In this document: positions 26,124 through 35,451 of the stretch, piece after piece
Position numbering within the stretch: the stretch's first letter is position 1
Layout: the number at the start of each line of letters is the position of its first letter
Origin: JBBSHE01 sp038253325
GTDB taxonomy: Bacteria > Actinomycetota > Actinomycetes > Propionibacteriales > Nocardioidaceae
Direction: 5' to 3'
Assembly: GCA_038253325.1 (NCBI GenBank)
Contig: JBBSHE010000011.1
Location: 6,024-70,023, forward strand
Length of the DNA stretch: 64,000 bases
Notes under the pieces: generated by a model
What the model was told of the DNA's origin: nothing
The model's input: only the letters and a program-made list of their open reading frames with translations
Databases searched by the model: none
Program-made: the position numbers and the translations under genes

Positions 26124-28898
26124 ATGGCACTAGCGACCAGCGGACGCAAGCTGGTCATCGTCGAGTCGCCTGCCAAGGCGCGGACCATCTCTGGTCTGCT
26201 CGGGCCGGACTTCGTCGTCGAGTCGTCAATCGGCCATGTTCGCGACCTGCCCAACAACGCGTCCGAGGTCCCGACTCGTTTCAAGGGCCAACCGTGGGCC
26301 CGACTGGGCGTCGACGTCGACGACGGCTTCAAGCCCGTGTACGTCGTACCCGCGAGCAAGAAGGCGCAGATCACCAAGCTCAAGGCGCTGCTCAGGGATG
26401 CCGACGAGCTCTACCTGGCGACCGATGAGGACCGCGAGGGTGAGGCGATCGCGTGGCACCTCCTCGAAGAGCTCAAGCCGAAGGTGCCGGTGCGTCGGAT
26501 GGTGTTCCACGAGATCACGCCGGAAGCGATCGCCGCAGCGGTGGACAACCCGCGTGAGATCGACTCCGAGCTGGTCGAGGCGCAGGAGGCACGGCGGATC
26601 CTCGACCGGCTCTACGGGTACGAAGTGAGTCCGGTGCTGTGGAAGAAGGTGATGTCGGGGACGTCGGCCGGTCGGGTCCAGTCGGTCGCGATCCGCCTGG
26701 TCGTCGATCGGGAGCGGGAACGGATCGCATTCCGCAGCGCCCGATACTGGGACCTCCAGGCCACGTTCGACGCCGGGGCCGGCAAGACCCCGCAGTCGTT
26801 CCCCGCGCGCCTCGTCACGATCGATGGTCACCGCGTCGCCCAAGGTCGCGACTTCGGCCCGCAGGGTGTGCTCCGCTCGCCGGAGACCGTCCATCTCGAC
26901 GAAACGGCCGCCGGTCTGTTGGCGCAGGCGCTCGACGGCAGCGCCTTCGCGGTGACGTCGGTCGAGGCCAAGCCGTACCGCCGCCAGCCGTACCCGCCGT
27001 TTCGGACCACGACGCTTCAGCAGGAGGCATCGCGAAAGTTCGGGTACGGCGCTGCACGAACGATGTCGATCGCGCAGCGGTTGTACGAGAACGGGTTTAT
27101 CACATACATGCGGACCGACTCGGCGACGCTTTCGGAGTCGGCTGTCCAGGCCGCCCGCGCCCAGGTGCGGGAGCTCTACGGTGCGGAGTACCTTCCGGAG
27201 CGTCCGCGTACGTTCACCAACAAGGTGAAGAACGCCCAGGAGGCGCACGAGGCGATCAGACCCGCCGGCGAGTCGTTCCGTACGCCGGGTCAGACCGGGC
27301 TCACGAGTGACGAGCTCCGGCTCTACGAGCTGATCTGGATGCGCACGGTCGCCTCGCAGATGCGCGACGCGGAGGGCCGTTCGGTGAACGTGCGGATCCA
27401 GGCCGACGCCGCGACCGGTCAGGTCTGTGAGTTCGCGGCTTCTGGCCGCGTCATCTTGTTTCACGGCTTCCTCCGGGCGTACGTCGAGGACGCCGACGAC
27501 CCGAGCAAGGAGCGCGACGACCGGGAGACGCAGCTGCCTGATGTGTCCGCCGGGGACCCGGTCTCCGTCGTGGCGATCGCAGCGGAGGGACACGAGACCA
27601 AGCCGCCCGCACGCTACACGGAGGCGACACTCGTGCGCGAGCTCGAGGAGCGGGAGATCGGACGGCCGTCGACGTACGCGTCGATCATCGGCACCATCCT
27701 CGGCCGCGGGTACGTGTACAAGAAGGGCACCGCGCTGGTTCCGTCGTGGCTGGCTTTCGCGGTCGTACGTCTCCTCGAGCGGCATTTCGGGCGGCTGGTC
27801 GACTACGACTTCACGGCCCGGATGGAAGACGTGCTCGACGACATCGCATCGGGTCGGCGCGACTCCACATCGGAGCTGGAGGAGTTTTACTTCGGTTCCG
27901 CCGAGCTCGAGGGGCTGAGCAAGCTGGTTACGGAGCTGGGCGAGATCGACGCCCGCGAGCTGTCGACGTTCGAGGTCGGGGACGGGATCGTCGTACGCGT
28001 CGGCAGGTACGGTCCGTACGTCGAGGCTGCCGACGGTGTCCGCGCGAACGTGCCGGACGACCTGCCGCCGGAGGACCTCACGGTCGACGTCGCCCGCGAG
28101 CTGTTAGCGAACCCCGCCGGCAAGGAGACGGAGCTCGGCGAGGACCCTTCGACCGGAAACCCGATCGTGGCCAAGAACGGTCGATACGGACCGTACGTCA
28201 CGGAGATCCTGCCCGAGGGCGCCAAGGACAAACCGCGGACGTCGTCACTGCTCGCCACGATGACGCTCGACTCGCTCACTCTCGACGACGCGCTTCGTCT
28301 GCTCACGTTGCCGCGGAGCCTGGGCTCACCGGCCGGATCGGCGGAGCAGATCGTCGTCGCGAACGGCCGATACGGCCCGTACATCAAGCAAGGCACCGAG
28401 ACAAGGTCGCTCGGGTCGGAGGACGCACTGTTCACGATCACGCTGGACGAAGCGTTGGCCCTCCTGCAACAGCCGAAGACCCGAGGACGCCAAGCGGCGG
28501 CCGCTCCGTTGCGCGAGTTGGGCGAGGACCCCGTCTCGAAGCAGCCGATCACGGTCAAGAACGGCAGGTTCGGCCCGTACGTCACCGACGGCGAGTACAA
28601 CGCCACGTTGCGGCGCGATGACACCATCGAGGACATCACGCCGCAGCGAGCCGCCGAGCTGCTCGCCGAGCGGCGCGCGCGTGGTCCCGCCAAGAAGGCG
28701 ACCACGAAGACGACCGCAAAGAAGATGGCGGCGAAGTCGGCTCCGAAGGCGTCGGCGGCGAAGAAGGCGGCGGCGAAGAAGGCGGCGACCAAGCAGGTGG
28801 CGAAGAAGAAGGCGACGGCGAAGAAGACGGCGGCGAAGAAGGCGGCGACCAAGCAGGTGGCGAGAAGTCGGCCGCGAAGAAGGCAACCTGAGAGGTGA
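26124..28898 (+). CDS. topA: DNA topoisomerase I
   Basis: A 924-residue type IA topoisomerase that relaxes negative supercoils. The Toprim domain has KLVIVESPAKA and ATDEDREGEA; the active-site Tyr is in GFITYMRTDSATLS. The C-terminal half has the zinc-free repeats of actinobacterial enzymes (KNGRYGPYV-type, four copies), then a Lys/Ala-rich tail built of KKAA-type repeats. A GGAAGGAGG site precedes the ATG. The last ~11 codons read RSRPRRRQPER, apparently through a one-base loss near 28862; the adjacent frame would give a regular KKSAAKKAT end. Confidence 0.96.
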   Translation: MALATSGRKLVIVESPAKARTISGLLGPDFVVESSIGHVRDLPNNASEVPTRFKGQPWARLGVDVDDGFKPVYVVPASKKAQITKLKALLRDADELYLATDEDREGEAIAWHLLEELKPKVPVRRMVFHEITPEAIAAAVDNPREIDSELVEAQEARRILDRLYGYEVSPVLWKKVMSGTSAGRVQSVAIRLVVDRERERIAFRSARYWDLQATFDAGAGKTPQSFPARLVTIDGHRVAQGRDFGPQGVLRSPETVHLDETAAGLLAQALDGSAFAVTSVEAKPYRRQPYPPFRTTTLQQEASRKFGYGAARTMSIAQRLYENGFITYMRTDSATLSESAVQAARAQVRELYGAEYLPERPRTFTNKVKNAQEAHEAIRPAGESFRTPGQTGLTSDELRLYELIWMRTVASQMRDAEGRSVNVRIQADAATGQVCEFAASGRVILFHGFLRAYVEDADDPSKERDDRETQLPDVSAGDPVSVVAIAAEGHETKPPARYTEATLVRELEEREIGRPSTYASIIGTILGRGYVYKKGTALVPSWLAFAVVRLLERHFGRLVDYDFTARMEDVLDDIASGRRDSTSELEEFYFGSAELEGLSKLVTELGEIDARELSTFEVGDGIVVRVGRYGPYVEAADGVRANVPDDLPPEDLTVDVARELLANPAGKETELGEDPSTGNPIVAKNGRYGPYVTEILPEGAKDKPRTSSLLATMTLDSLTLDDALRLLTLPRSLGSPAGSAEQIVVANGRYGPYIKQGTETRSLGSEDALFTITLDEALALLQQPKTRGRQAAAAPLRELGEDPVSKQPITVKNGRFGPYVTDGEYNATLRRDDTIEDITPQRAAELLAERRARGPAKKATTKTTAKKMAAKSAPKASAAKKAAAKKAATKQVAKKKATAKKTAAKKAATKQVARSRPRRRQPER
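28776..28863 (+). repeat. direct repeat in the topA tail
   Basis: A ~28-bp stretch coding KKAATKQVA occurs at about 28776-28803 and again 60 bp later at 28836-28863, embedded in other AAG-rich Lys/Ala codons. Such tails bind DNA nonspecifically and help processivity in mycobacterial TopA. Copy number is likely to vary between strains. Confidence 0.7.
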
Positions 28899-28932
28899 CA
28901 CAGACCGTGATTGGCGGTGCTTCACCCAGGTT

Positions 28933-28973
28933 GTCTGTACTTCACCCACGAATTTCGTGGGTGAAGTACAGAC
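28933..28973. repeat. perfect 41-bp palindrome between topA and tmk
   Basis: Arms of exactly 20 bp (28933-28952 and 28954-28973, each containing CTTCACCCACGAA or its complement) flank one central T. A half-site (CTTCACCCA) is repeated just upstream at 28919-28927. It lies in the 128-bp gap between topA and the MFS-tmk gene. No T tract follows. It could act as a strong hairpin ending topA, or as an operator. Confidence 0.75.
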
Positions 28974-29026
28974 GTCCCACGTAAACATGGGAAAGGTGGG
29001 GCGGGCGGACGCCATAGGCTTGCGGG

Positions 29027-31108
29027 GTGAGTGGCTCCGCGCGTGTGCCCCTGCCACGGTCGGCCGAGCCGGCCGGTATCCGTGCGGTGCTGCGGCTGCG
29101 CGACTTCAGGCGACTGTGGATCGGGCTCGGCCTGTCCAGCCTCGGCGACTGGCTGGGTCTGCTCGCGATCACCGCGATGGCCAGCATGCTCGCTCCCCAC
29201 TCGTACTCCGGTCAGAACTACGCCATCGGCGGCGTGCTGTTACTCAGGGTGCTGCCCGCGGTCGTCCTCGGTCCGGTCGCCGGCTATCTTGCCGACCGGC
29301 TCGATCGGCGTTGGAACCTCGTTGTTGGTGACGTCGTACGGGCCGCATTGTTCGTCTCCATCCCGCTGGTGGGCACGCTGCTTTGGCTGATGGTGGCGAC
29401 CGTGCTCGTCGAGGCGGTGAGCCTGATCTGGCTACCTGCCAAGGACGCCACGATCCCGAACCTTGTACCCGCCGACCGGCTCGAGGCCGCGAACCAGCTC
29501 TCGATCGCAACGACGTACGGCTCCGCACTGCCCGCGGCGGCACTGTTCGTGCTGCTCTCGCTGATCTCCAGAGCAGTTGATGCCACGGTCAGGGGCGGCG
29601 GTGCGCCTGCGACCATCGCGTTGTATGCCAACGCCGCCACGTTCCTCGTCTCCGGGCTCGTGATCGCCTCCCTGCGCGACATCCCCCCGGGTCCTGCCCT
29701 GGCTGACGGAGACCGGGCAGGCGTCTTGAAGGTGATCGTCGACGGATGGTCGTACGTGTTCCGGACCCCGCTGATTCGCGGACTCACGCTCGGCATCGTC
29801 GGGGCGTTTGCTGCTGGTGGCGTGGTGATCGGTCTCGCGCGTGTCTACGTCGCGGACCTCGGCGGCGGCGACCCCGGGTACGGGCTGCTGTTCGGCTGCG
29901 TGTTCGCGGGCATGGCCGCCGGAATGCTGCGCGGTCCCCGCGTGCTGCCGACGCTCGGCCGCCGCCAGCTGTTCGGACTCGCGCTCACCGCCGCCGGCAG
30001 CACGCTCGCCGCGATCGCCCTGGTCGCGAACCTGGTCGTGGTGGCGATGCTCGCCGTCGTCCTCGGTGCGTGCGCCGGCACCGCCTGGATCCTCGGTTAC
30101 ACGATGCTCGGCCTGGAGGTGACGGACGCTCTGCGGGGCCGGACATTCGCGTTCGTGCAGACCCTGATCCGCTTGGTCTTGTCGCTCGTGCTCGCGGTGG
30201 GTCCGCTGATCGCAGGTACGATCGGCCGTCATCGGTTCCGGGTCACCGACGACTCGGTCCTCGACTACAACGGTGCTGCGATGACGATGTTCGCGGCGGC
30301 CGTACTGCTCATCGGTGTCGGACTCCGGGCATACCATCTGATGGACGACCGGCCGAGCGCCAACCGGCACGGCGTGCCGCCCAGCATGCGGAGAGGTGTG
30401 AAGCCGTCCGTGCGACGCCATCGACCCGCCTACGCCGAGTCCGGGCTGTTCGTCGCGTTCGAAGGTGGCGACGGCGCCGGCAAGTCGACGCAGGCCCAGC
30501 TGCTGGCGGAGGCGTTGAGTGCCGCCGGCTGCGATGTCGTCCTCACCAGTGAGCCGGGCGCCTCGGTGGTGGGGAGCCGGATCAGGGCGATCGTGCTCGA
30601 TCCGGCGACCGGGCAGCTCGACGACCGTGCAGAGACCTTGCTGTACGCCGCCGACAAGGCCGAACACGTCACGAAGGTGATCCGGCCGGCGCTGGACCGG
30701 GGGGCGGTCGTCATCACCGACCGGTACGTCGACTCGACGCTCGCCTACCAAGGTGCCGGGCGCGCGCTCGACAGCGGCGAGGTGGCAGAGGTGGCCCGCT
30801 GGGCGACCGGCGACCTGCGCCCACACCTGACGATCCTGCTGGACATCCGTCCTGAACACGGACGCGGCAGGTACGGCGAGGCGGACCGGCTCGAGTCCGA
30901 GCCGGCCGCCTTCCACGACCGTGTACGCGACGAGTTCCTCCGGATCGCCGTCGACGACCCTGGCCACTACCTCGTGCTCGACGCCCGAAGCAACCCCGAC
31001 GTCATTCACCGTGCGGTCCTCGACCGGATCTCCCCGTTGATCGCCGACGCGGCCGTTGGCTCGGACCAGGACGGCACGCGGGTCGGATCCGACGAGACCG
31101 CGACGTGA
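29027..31108 (+). CDS. tmk: MFS transporter fused to dTMP kinase
   Basis: A 693-residue fusion. Residues 1-440 are a 12-helix major-facilitator domain with the loop-2 motif GYLADRLDRRWN. After a basic linker, residues ~468-680 form thymidylate kinase: P-loop FEGGDGAGKSTQAQ, LTSEPGA in place of the usual TREPGG, ITDRYVDSTLAYQG and a LID-like RGRYGEADRLE. The kinase makes dTDP for DNA synthesis. GTG at 29027 has TAGGCT 6 nt upstream (leaderless). It overlaps holB by GTGA. The fusion occurs in some Propionibacteriales; the transported solute is unknown. Confidence 0.92.
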   Translation: MSGSARVPLPRSAEPAGIRAVLRLRDFRRLWIGLGLSSLGDWLGLLAITAMASMLAPHSYSGQNYAIGGVLLLRVLPAVVLGPVAGYLADRLDRRWNLVVGDVVRAALFVSIPLVGTLLWLMVATVLVEAVSLIWLPAKDATIPNLVPADRLEAANQLSIATTYGSALPAAALFVLLSLISRAVDATVRGGGAPATIALYANAATFLVSGLVIASLRDIPPGPALADGDRAGVLKVIVDGWSYVFRTPLIRGLTLGIVGAFAAGGVVIGLARVYVADLGGGDPGYGLLFGCVFAGMAAGMLRGPRVLPTLGRRQLFGLALTAAGSTLAAIALVANLVVVAMLAVVLGACAGTAWILGYTMLGLEVTDALRGRTFAFVQTLIRLVLSLVLAVGPLIAGTIGRHRFRVTDDSVLDYNGAAMTMFAAAVLLIGVGLRAYHLMDDRPSANRHGVPPSMRRGVKPSVRRHRPAYAESGLFVAFEGGDGAGKSTQAQLLAEALSAAGCDVVLTSEPGASVVGSRIRAIVLDPATGQLDDRAETLLYAADKAEHVTKVIRPALDRGAVVITDRYVDSTLAYQGAGRALDSGEVAEVARWATGDLRPHLTILLDIRPEHGRGRYGEADRLESEPAAFHDRVRDEFLRIAVDDPGHYLVLDARSNPDVIHRAVLDRISPLIADAAVGSDQDGTRVGSDETAT

Positions 31109-32274
31109 CGGTCTGGGCCGATCTGGTCGGTCAGGAGCCGCTAGCTGACCGACTCCGTGACGCCGCGGCGTCGGCCGACCGGCACCTGGCCGGATTCGCC
31201 GACGCCGGGATGACTCACGCGTGGTTGTTCACCGGACCGCCGGGTTCCGGCCGTTCCAATGCCGCCAAGGCGTTCGCTGCGGCGCTGCTGTGTGTGGACA
31301 GCGGCTGCGGGTCCTGCTTGTCGTGTCGCACGGTCCTGGCCGGTAGCCATCCGGACGTGACCCGGGTCACCACCAGCCAGCTGTCGATCGGCGTCGACGA
31401 GGTGCGCGAGCTGGTTCGGCGGGCTGCGATGACCCCGACCCATCGGCGTTGGCAGGTGCTCATCGTCGAGGACGCCGACCGATTGACCGACCGGGCCGCG
31501 GACGCGCTGCTCAAGAGCCTCGAAGAGCCACCGGCGCGGACGATCTGGCTGTTGTGTGCGCCGACGGTCGAGGACATCATCCCGACGATCCGATCGCGAT
31601 GCCGTGCCATGGTGCTGCGGACCCCCTCGACGACGGCGGTCGCCGCCCACCTCGTGGCCTGGGAGGGTATCCCTGAACCCGTCGCATTGTTCGCCGCCCG
31701 AGCTTCTCAGGGCCACATCGGTCGGGCTCGGGCGCTCGCTCGTGACGAAGGCGCGCGGGAGCGCCGGACCGAGGTGCTCCGGATTCCGGCTCAGCTCGAC
31801 ACCCTCGGCGACTGCCTCGTACGGGCCGCCCGGCTGGTCGAGCTGGCCGCCAGCGAGGCGCAACCCACGATCGACCGGCTCAACACCGACGAGCGTGCCG
31901 ACCTCAACCTGTCAATGGGAAGCGGGACCCCCGGTGTGCGCACGAGCGGCTACGCGGGCGCCGTCAAGGAGCTGGACGGCAGGCAGAAGCTGCGGGCCAA
32001 ACGACTTCAGCGTGACGCCCTGGACCGTCACCTGCTGGACTTGGCGTCCTTCTATCGCGACGTGGTGGCCGTGCAGCTCGGATGGCGAGGTGACCTCGTG
32101 AACGAGGAGCTGCGGGAGGTCATCGAAGACGCGGCAGGTGCCAGCCGACCGGAGGCCGCAGTGAGACGGTTGGGAACCATCTTTGAGCATCGCGAGTCGA
32201 TGGAAGGGGAGGTGGCTCCGGCGCTCGCGATGGAGTCCTTGATGATCGCGTTGAAAGGTGCAGCGGATGAGTGA
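31105..32274 (+). CDS. holB: DNA polymerase III delta' subunit
   Basis: A 389-residue clamp-loader subunit. It shows the AAA+ fold with WLFTGPPGSGRSNAAKAFA, where the Walker A Lys is Arg as expected for the non-hydrolysing delta', the zinc-binding Cys cluster CVDSGCGSCLSC, a Walker B-like VLIVEDADRLTDRAADALLK and the sensor region CAPTVEDIIPTIRSRC. Coupling to tmk is classic for bacteria. The start is fixed by the GTGA overlap. Confidence 0.94.
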   Translation: MTVWADLVGQEPLADRLRDAAASADRHLAGFADAGMTHAWLFTGPPGSGRSNAAKAFAAALLCVDSGCGSCLSCRTVLAGSHPDVTRVTTSQLSIGVDEVRELVRRAAMTPTHRRWQVLIVEDADRLTDRAADALLKSLEEPPARTIWLLCAPTVEDIIPTIRSRCRAMVLRTPSTTAVAAHLVAWEGIPEPVALFAARASQGHIGRARALARDEGARERRTEVLRIPAQLDTLGDCLVRAARLVELAASEAQPTIDRLNTDERADLNLSMGSGTPGVRTSGYAGAVKELDGRQKLRAKRLQRDALDRHLLDLASFYRDVVAVQLGWRGDLVNEELREVIEDAAGASRPEAAVRRLGTIFEHRESMEGEVAPALAMESLMIALKGAADE

Positions 32275-33106
32275 AGGTCCAGGGTCCGGTGCGTGGCCAC
32301 CTCCGGAGGGGTCGAGTTCTGCGCCGATACCGTCATACGGCTCTGTTCCACCGGCCGGAGCTTCGGGCCAGTCGCCCGGCTTCCCGGCCGAGGGCGGCTA
32401 TCCGCCACCCGACCCCAGGTACGCGCAGCCGGGTGGGCCCGGTTCTCCGCAGTACCCACAGGCGTACCCCGTGCCCGAGCCGCCGCAGACCGGCGGAGGG
32501 TGGAGCGCACTCGCGATCAGCGGCTTCGTGGTGTCCTTCATCCCGTTCATCGGGCTGGTCGTCGGCGTGCCACTGTCGATCGCCGGAGTACGGGCGACTC
32601 GCGGCCATCGCCGGAAGGGCCGTGGCCTCGCGATCGCGGGCATCGTCATCGGTGTCGTGATCACCGGCCTGATCGTCGCAGCACTTGTCTTCGTGGAGTC
32701 GCAGAAGGCCGAACGTGACTCGTCGGGAACGATCACCAAGGCGGGAAACATCGACTTCGACCAGATCCGCACCAAGGACTGCCTCGACATCAACGGGCTC
32801 CAGTCCGGTGGCCAGATCAAGGTCGGCTTCGGCGACCTCAAGGGGGTCCCCTGCTCGCAGTCGCACAACGCCCAGGCGTACGCCCTGATCAACGTGGGCC
32901 AAGGCGCGTACAACGAGTCGATGGTGACCGGGAAGGCCGGCCAGTGCGTCCAGCAGTTCAGCAGCAACGTCTCGGTGCAGACCGGCTATCTGCCCTTCAG
33001 CCTCTACCCGACCGAGTCGCTGTGGAACGACAACAAGGACAACAACATCGTGTGCCTCGTCGTGCGCCGTGACTACCAGGACTTCAGTCAGGACCTGGTG
33101 AAATAG
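32267..33106 (+). CDS. DUF4190 / septum-formation-domain membrane protein
   Basis: A 279-residue protein. The first ~75 residues are Pro/Gly-rich and cytoplasmic. Two helices follow (about 83-105 and 125-148) with the DUF4190 hairpin loop (GVRATRGHRRKGRGLAIAG). The outer C-terminal domain has DCLDINGLQSG and VPCSQSHNAQAYAL, resembling the septum-formation family with paired Cys. The ATG lies inside the end of holB (8-nt overlap). The role is unknown; a related exported domain is encoded at 42738-43517. Confidence 0.75.
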   Translation: MSEGPGSGAWPPPEGSSSAPIPSYGSVPPAGASGQSPGFPAEGGYPPPDPRYAQPGGPGSPQYPQAYPVPEPPQTGGGWSALAISGFVVSFIPFIGLVVGVPLSIAGVRATRGHRRKGRGLAIAGIVIGVVITGLIVAALVFVESQKAERDSSGTITKAGNIDFDQIRTKDCLDINGLQSGGQIKVGFGDLKGVPCSQSHNAQAYALINVGQGAYNESMVTGKAGQCVQQFSSNVSVQTGYLPFSLYPTESLWNDNKDNNIVCLVVRRDYQDFSQDLVK

Positions 33107-33233
33107 CGGTCCGTCCGGGCGCCGGGCTGTGGACGACCAAGACCGGCGCGAAGGGGTCCACGTACAGTGGACCGCGCCGAGACGGTCGGCGAGTGACTGG
33201 CGTGTTCCGGAACGTTGTCGGCGGCGCCAACGT

Positions 33234-33314
33234 CGTACCCGCCGTCCGCGGTCGGGTGACAAGCGCTCGGCATCCGCAGCCGAACGTGCCCGTCGTCCGC
33301 GGCCGGGTGAGAAA
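33234..33314 (+). repeat. imperfect direct repeat upstream of the peptidase
   Basis: A ~30-bp segment with core CGTCCGCGG and CGGGTGA occurs at 33234-33263 and 33285-33314 (about 26 of 30 bases alike, 51-bp period). It sits in the 220-bp leader of the exported peptidase. It may be a regulatory repeat or a decayed duplication. Confidence 0.45.
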
Positions 33315-33326
33315 GGAACTGGGTCC

Positions 33327-34928
33327 ATGACTCGTCGCAACGTCGCGTCCGGGCTGGCGGTGCTCACCGTCGCCGCGGTCCTCGCCGGGTGCGCGAACGC
33401 CAAGGAGGTCGCGAGCTCCCAGGACTCGACACCGACGACAACCTCGCCGACGACCCCGACGGCAACCACACCGACCGACACGACACCGCCGGACACGACG
33501 CCGACGAGCCCCACGAACCTTCCCGCCGGGTTCGGCGACGGCCCACCGGGGTCCGGGCTCCAGCGCTTCTACCACCAGCAGGTCGACTGGCAGTCCTGTG
33601 GGACCGGTGAGCAGTGCGCGAACGTCTGGGTCCCGCTCGACTACAAGAATCCCGGTGGATCGGCCATCACGTTGGCGCTGAAGAAGAAGCCGGCGACGGG
33701 GACCAGGCAAGGCAGCCTGTTCATCAATCCGGGCGGCCCGGGTGCCTCCGGCGTCGACTACGTCGACCAGATCCAGCTCGGGTCCGACGTCACGTCCGCC
33801 TTCGACGTCGTCGGATTCGACCCGCGCGGAGTGGGGAAGAGCACGCCGATCGACTGTCTTTCCGACAGTGAGCTCGACACCTACGTCGCGTCCGACCCGA
33901 CGCCGGACGACCAGAGCGAGATCCAGCAGATGGTCGACTTGTGGAAGGCCATGACCGATGGCTGCCGGGGTCGATCCGGACCGTTGATGGACCACATGTC
34001 GACGGTCGAGGTGGCCAAGGATCTCGACGTCCTGCGCGCCTTGGTCGGCGACGACAAGCTGAACTACTTCGGTGCCTCGTACGGCACCTACATCGGCGCC
34101 ACCTACGCCGCGGAATACCCCCTCAAGGTCGGCCGGATGGTCCTCGACGGGGCGGTCGACCCTGGGCAGAGTCCGAAGAACGGCGAGTTGTCCCAGGCGA
34201 AGGGGTTCGAGGGCGCGCTTGACGCCTACCTCAAGAACTGCGTCCAGCAGGGTTGTCCGTTCGGAAGCACCGTCGGCGCGGCGAAGCAGAAGATCCAGAA
34301 CTTCCTGACGAGCATCGATTCCACGCCCTTGGACGTCAACGGGCGAAAGCTGACCGAGGGTGAGGCGTTCTTGGGGATCATCCTTCCCCTCTACAACAAG
34401 GACTACTGGTCGTACGAGACGAGCGCGCTCAGGTCCGCGCTGGCCGGCGACGGCTCGCAGATGCTGTACTTCGCCGACCAGTACACCGACCGGCAGCCGG
34501 ACGGCACGTACTCCGACAACGCGATGGAGGCCCAGTCGGCCGTCAACTGCCTCGACCACCCCGAAAGCGAGTCACTGGCCCAGATCGAAGCCGGGAGGTC
34601 ACAGTTCCTCAAGGCATCGCCGACGTTCGGGCCGGCTGCGATGTGGTGGCCGTACGCGTGCTCGAACTGGCCCGCCAAAGCGGAGTTCCCGCAGCCCGAC
34701 TTCCACGCCAAGGGCGCCGCCCCGATCGTCGTCGTCGGCACGACCAGGGATCCGGCGACGCCGTACCAGCAGGCAGTGGACCTGTCCAAGATGCTCGACT
34801 CCGGCGTGCTCCTCAGCCGCAACGGTGACGGCCACACGGCGTACGGCATGGGGAACTCCTGCATCGACACGACGATCGACAACTATCTGGTCAACGACGC
34901 GGTGCCTCCGGACGGCAAGCGCTGCTGA
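33327..34928 (+). CDS. exported tripeptidyl aminopeptidase-like lipoprotein
   Basis: A 533-residue alpha/beta-hydrolase peptidase. The signal peptide ends in a lipobox LAGC (Cys near residue 21), then a Thr/Pro linker. The catalytic region has the oxyanion motif FINPGGPGASG, the nucleophile GASYGTYIG (Ser near 252), and the C-terminal TAP-like part with TTRDPATP (Asp) and NGDGHTAYG (His). Streptomyces SlpD/SlpE and TAP are relatives that trim N-terminal tripeptides. AAAGGAA lies 8 nt before the ATG. Confidence 0.9.
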   Translation: MTRRNVASGLAVLTVAAVLAGCANAKEVASSQDSTPTTTSPTTPTATTPTDTTPPDTTPTSPTNLPAGFGDGPPGSGLQRFYHQQVDWQSCGTGEQCANVWVPLDYKNPGGSAITLALKKKPATGTRQGSLFINPGGPGASGVDYVDQIQLGSDVTSAFDVVGFDPRGVGKSTPIDCLSDSELDTYVASDPTPDDQSEIQQMVDLWKAMTDGCRGRSGPLMDHMSTVEVAKDLDVLRALVGDDKLNYFGASYGTYIGATYAAEYPLKVGRMVLDGAVDPGQSPKNGELSQAKGFEGALDAYLKNCVQQGCPFGSTVGAAKQKIQNFLTSIDSTPLDVNGRKLTEGEAFLGIILPLYNKDYWSYETSALRSALAGDGSQMLYFADQYTDRQPDGTYSDNAMEAQSAVNCLDHPESESLAQIEAGRSQFLKASPTFGPAAMWWPYACSNWPAKAEFPQPDFHAKGAAPIVVVGTTRDPATPYQQAVDLSKMLDSGVLLSRNGDGHTAYGMGNSCIDTTIDNYLVNDAVPPDGKRC

Positions 34929-35057
34929 GCTGCCGCCGGTCGTTGCTCCTCGTCCGCACTGGACAGGTCCGACCGGCCGGATCGTCGATCGAGGGGGGCT
35001 TGGTACGCTCGTGCGTCGACCTAGGGAGTGTCCGGCAGACCCGGCCCCAGTGGTCAA

Positions 35058-35131
<74 letters not shown>

Positions 35132-35167
35132 CCCACGCAGTGGTCACCTCGCGGCCTGGCAACCCTC

Positions 35168-35347
35168 GAACCGGTGTACCTCCTCGACGCGGCCCGTACG
35201 CCGTTCGGACGGTACCGCGGCAGCCTGTCCCACATCCGGACCGACGACCTCGAGGCACTGCCGATCGTCGAGCTGCCCGTGTCCGGACCGGTTGAGCCGT
35301 GCGAGGAAATGTGGCGGGACTCACCATCCAAGGTCCGTTCCTGGTAG
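35168..35347 (+). pseudogene. thiolase remnant
   Basis: The frame from 35168 encodes PVYLLDAARTPFGRYRGSL followed by SHIRTDDLEALPI, the first ~35 residues of an acetyl-CoA acyltransferase (a normal thiolase is about 390-400). After about 35277 the similarity stops and the frame ends at a TAG at 35345. The catalytic Cys, His and C-terminal Cys domains are absent. It starts 37 bp after tRNA-Thr, suggesting a deletion beside the tRNA. Confidence 0.68.
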
Positions 35348-35451
35348 GGCTCCTCTCAGGCTGCTCACCTAGCCTTGGAAGCGGTGCCGGTCGGGCATCA
35401 ACCATCCACCGTCGAAGCAGTTGCTTCGCGCGGGCTGTGCGAGAGGCAGGT

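Noticed and set aside
35132..35451. Integrative element at tRNA-Thr
   Set aside because: No integrase and no repeat of the tRNA 3' end was noticed downstream; only a gene remnant is supported.
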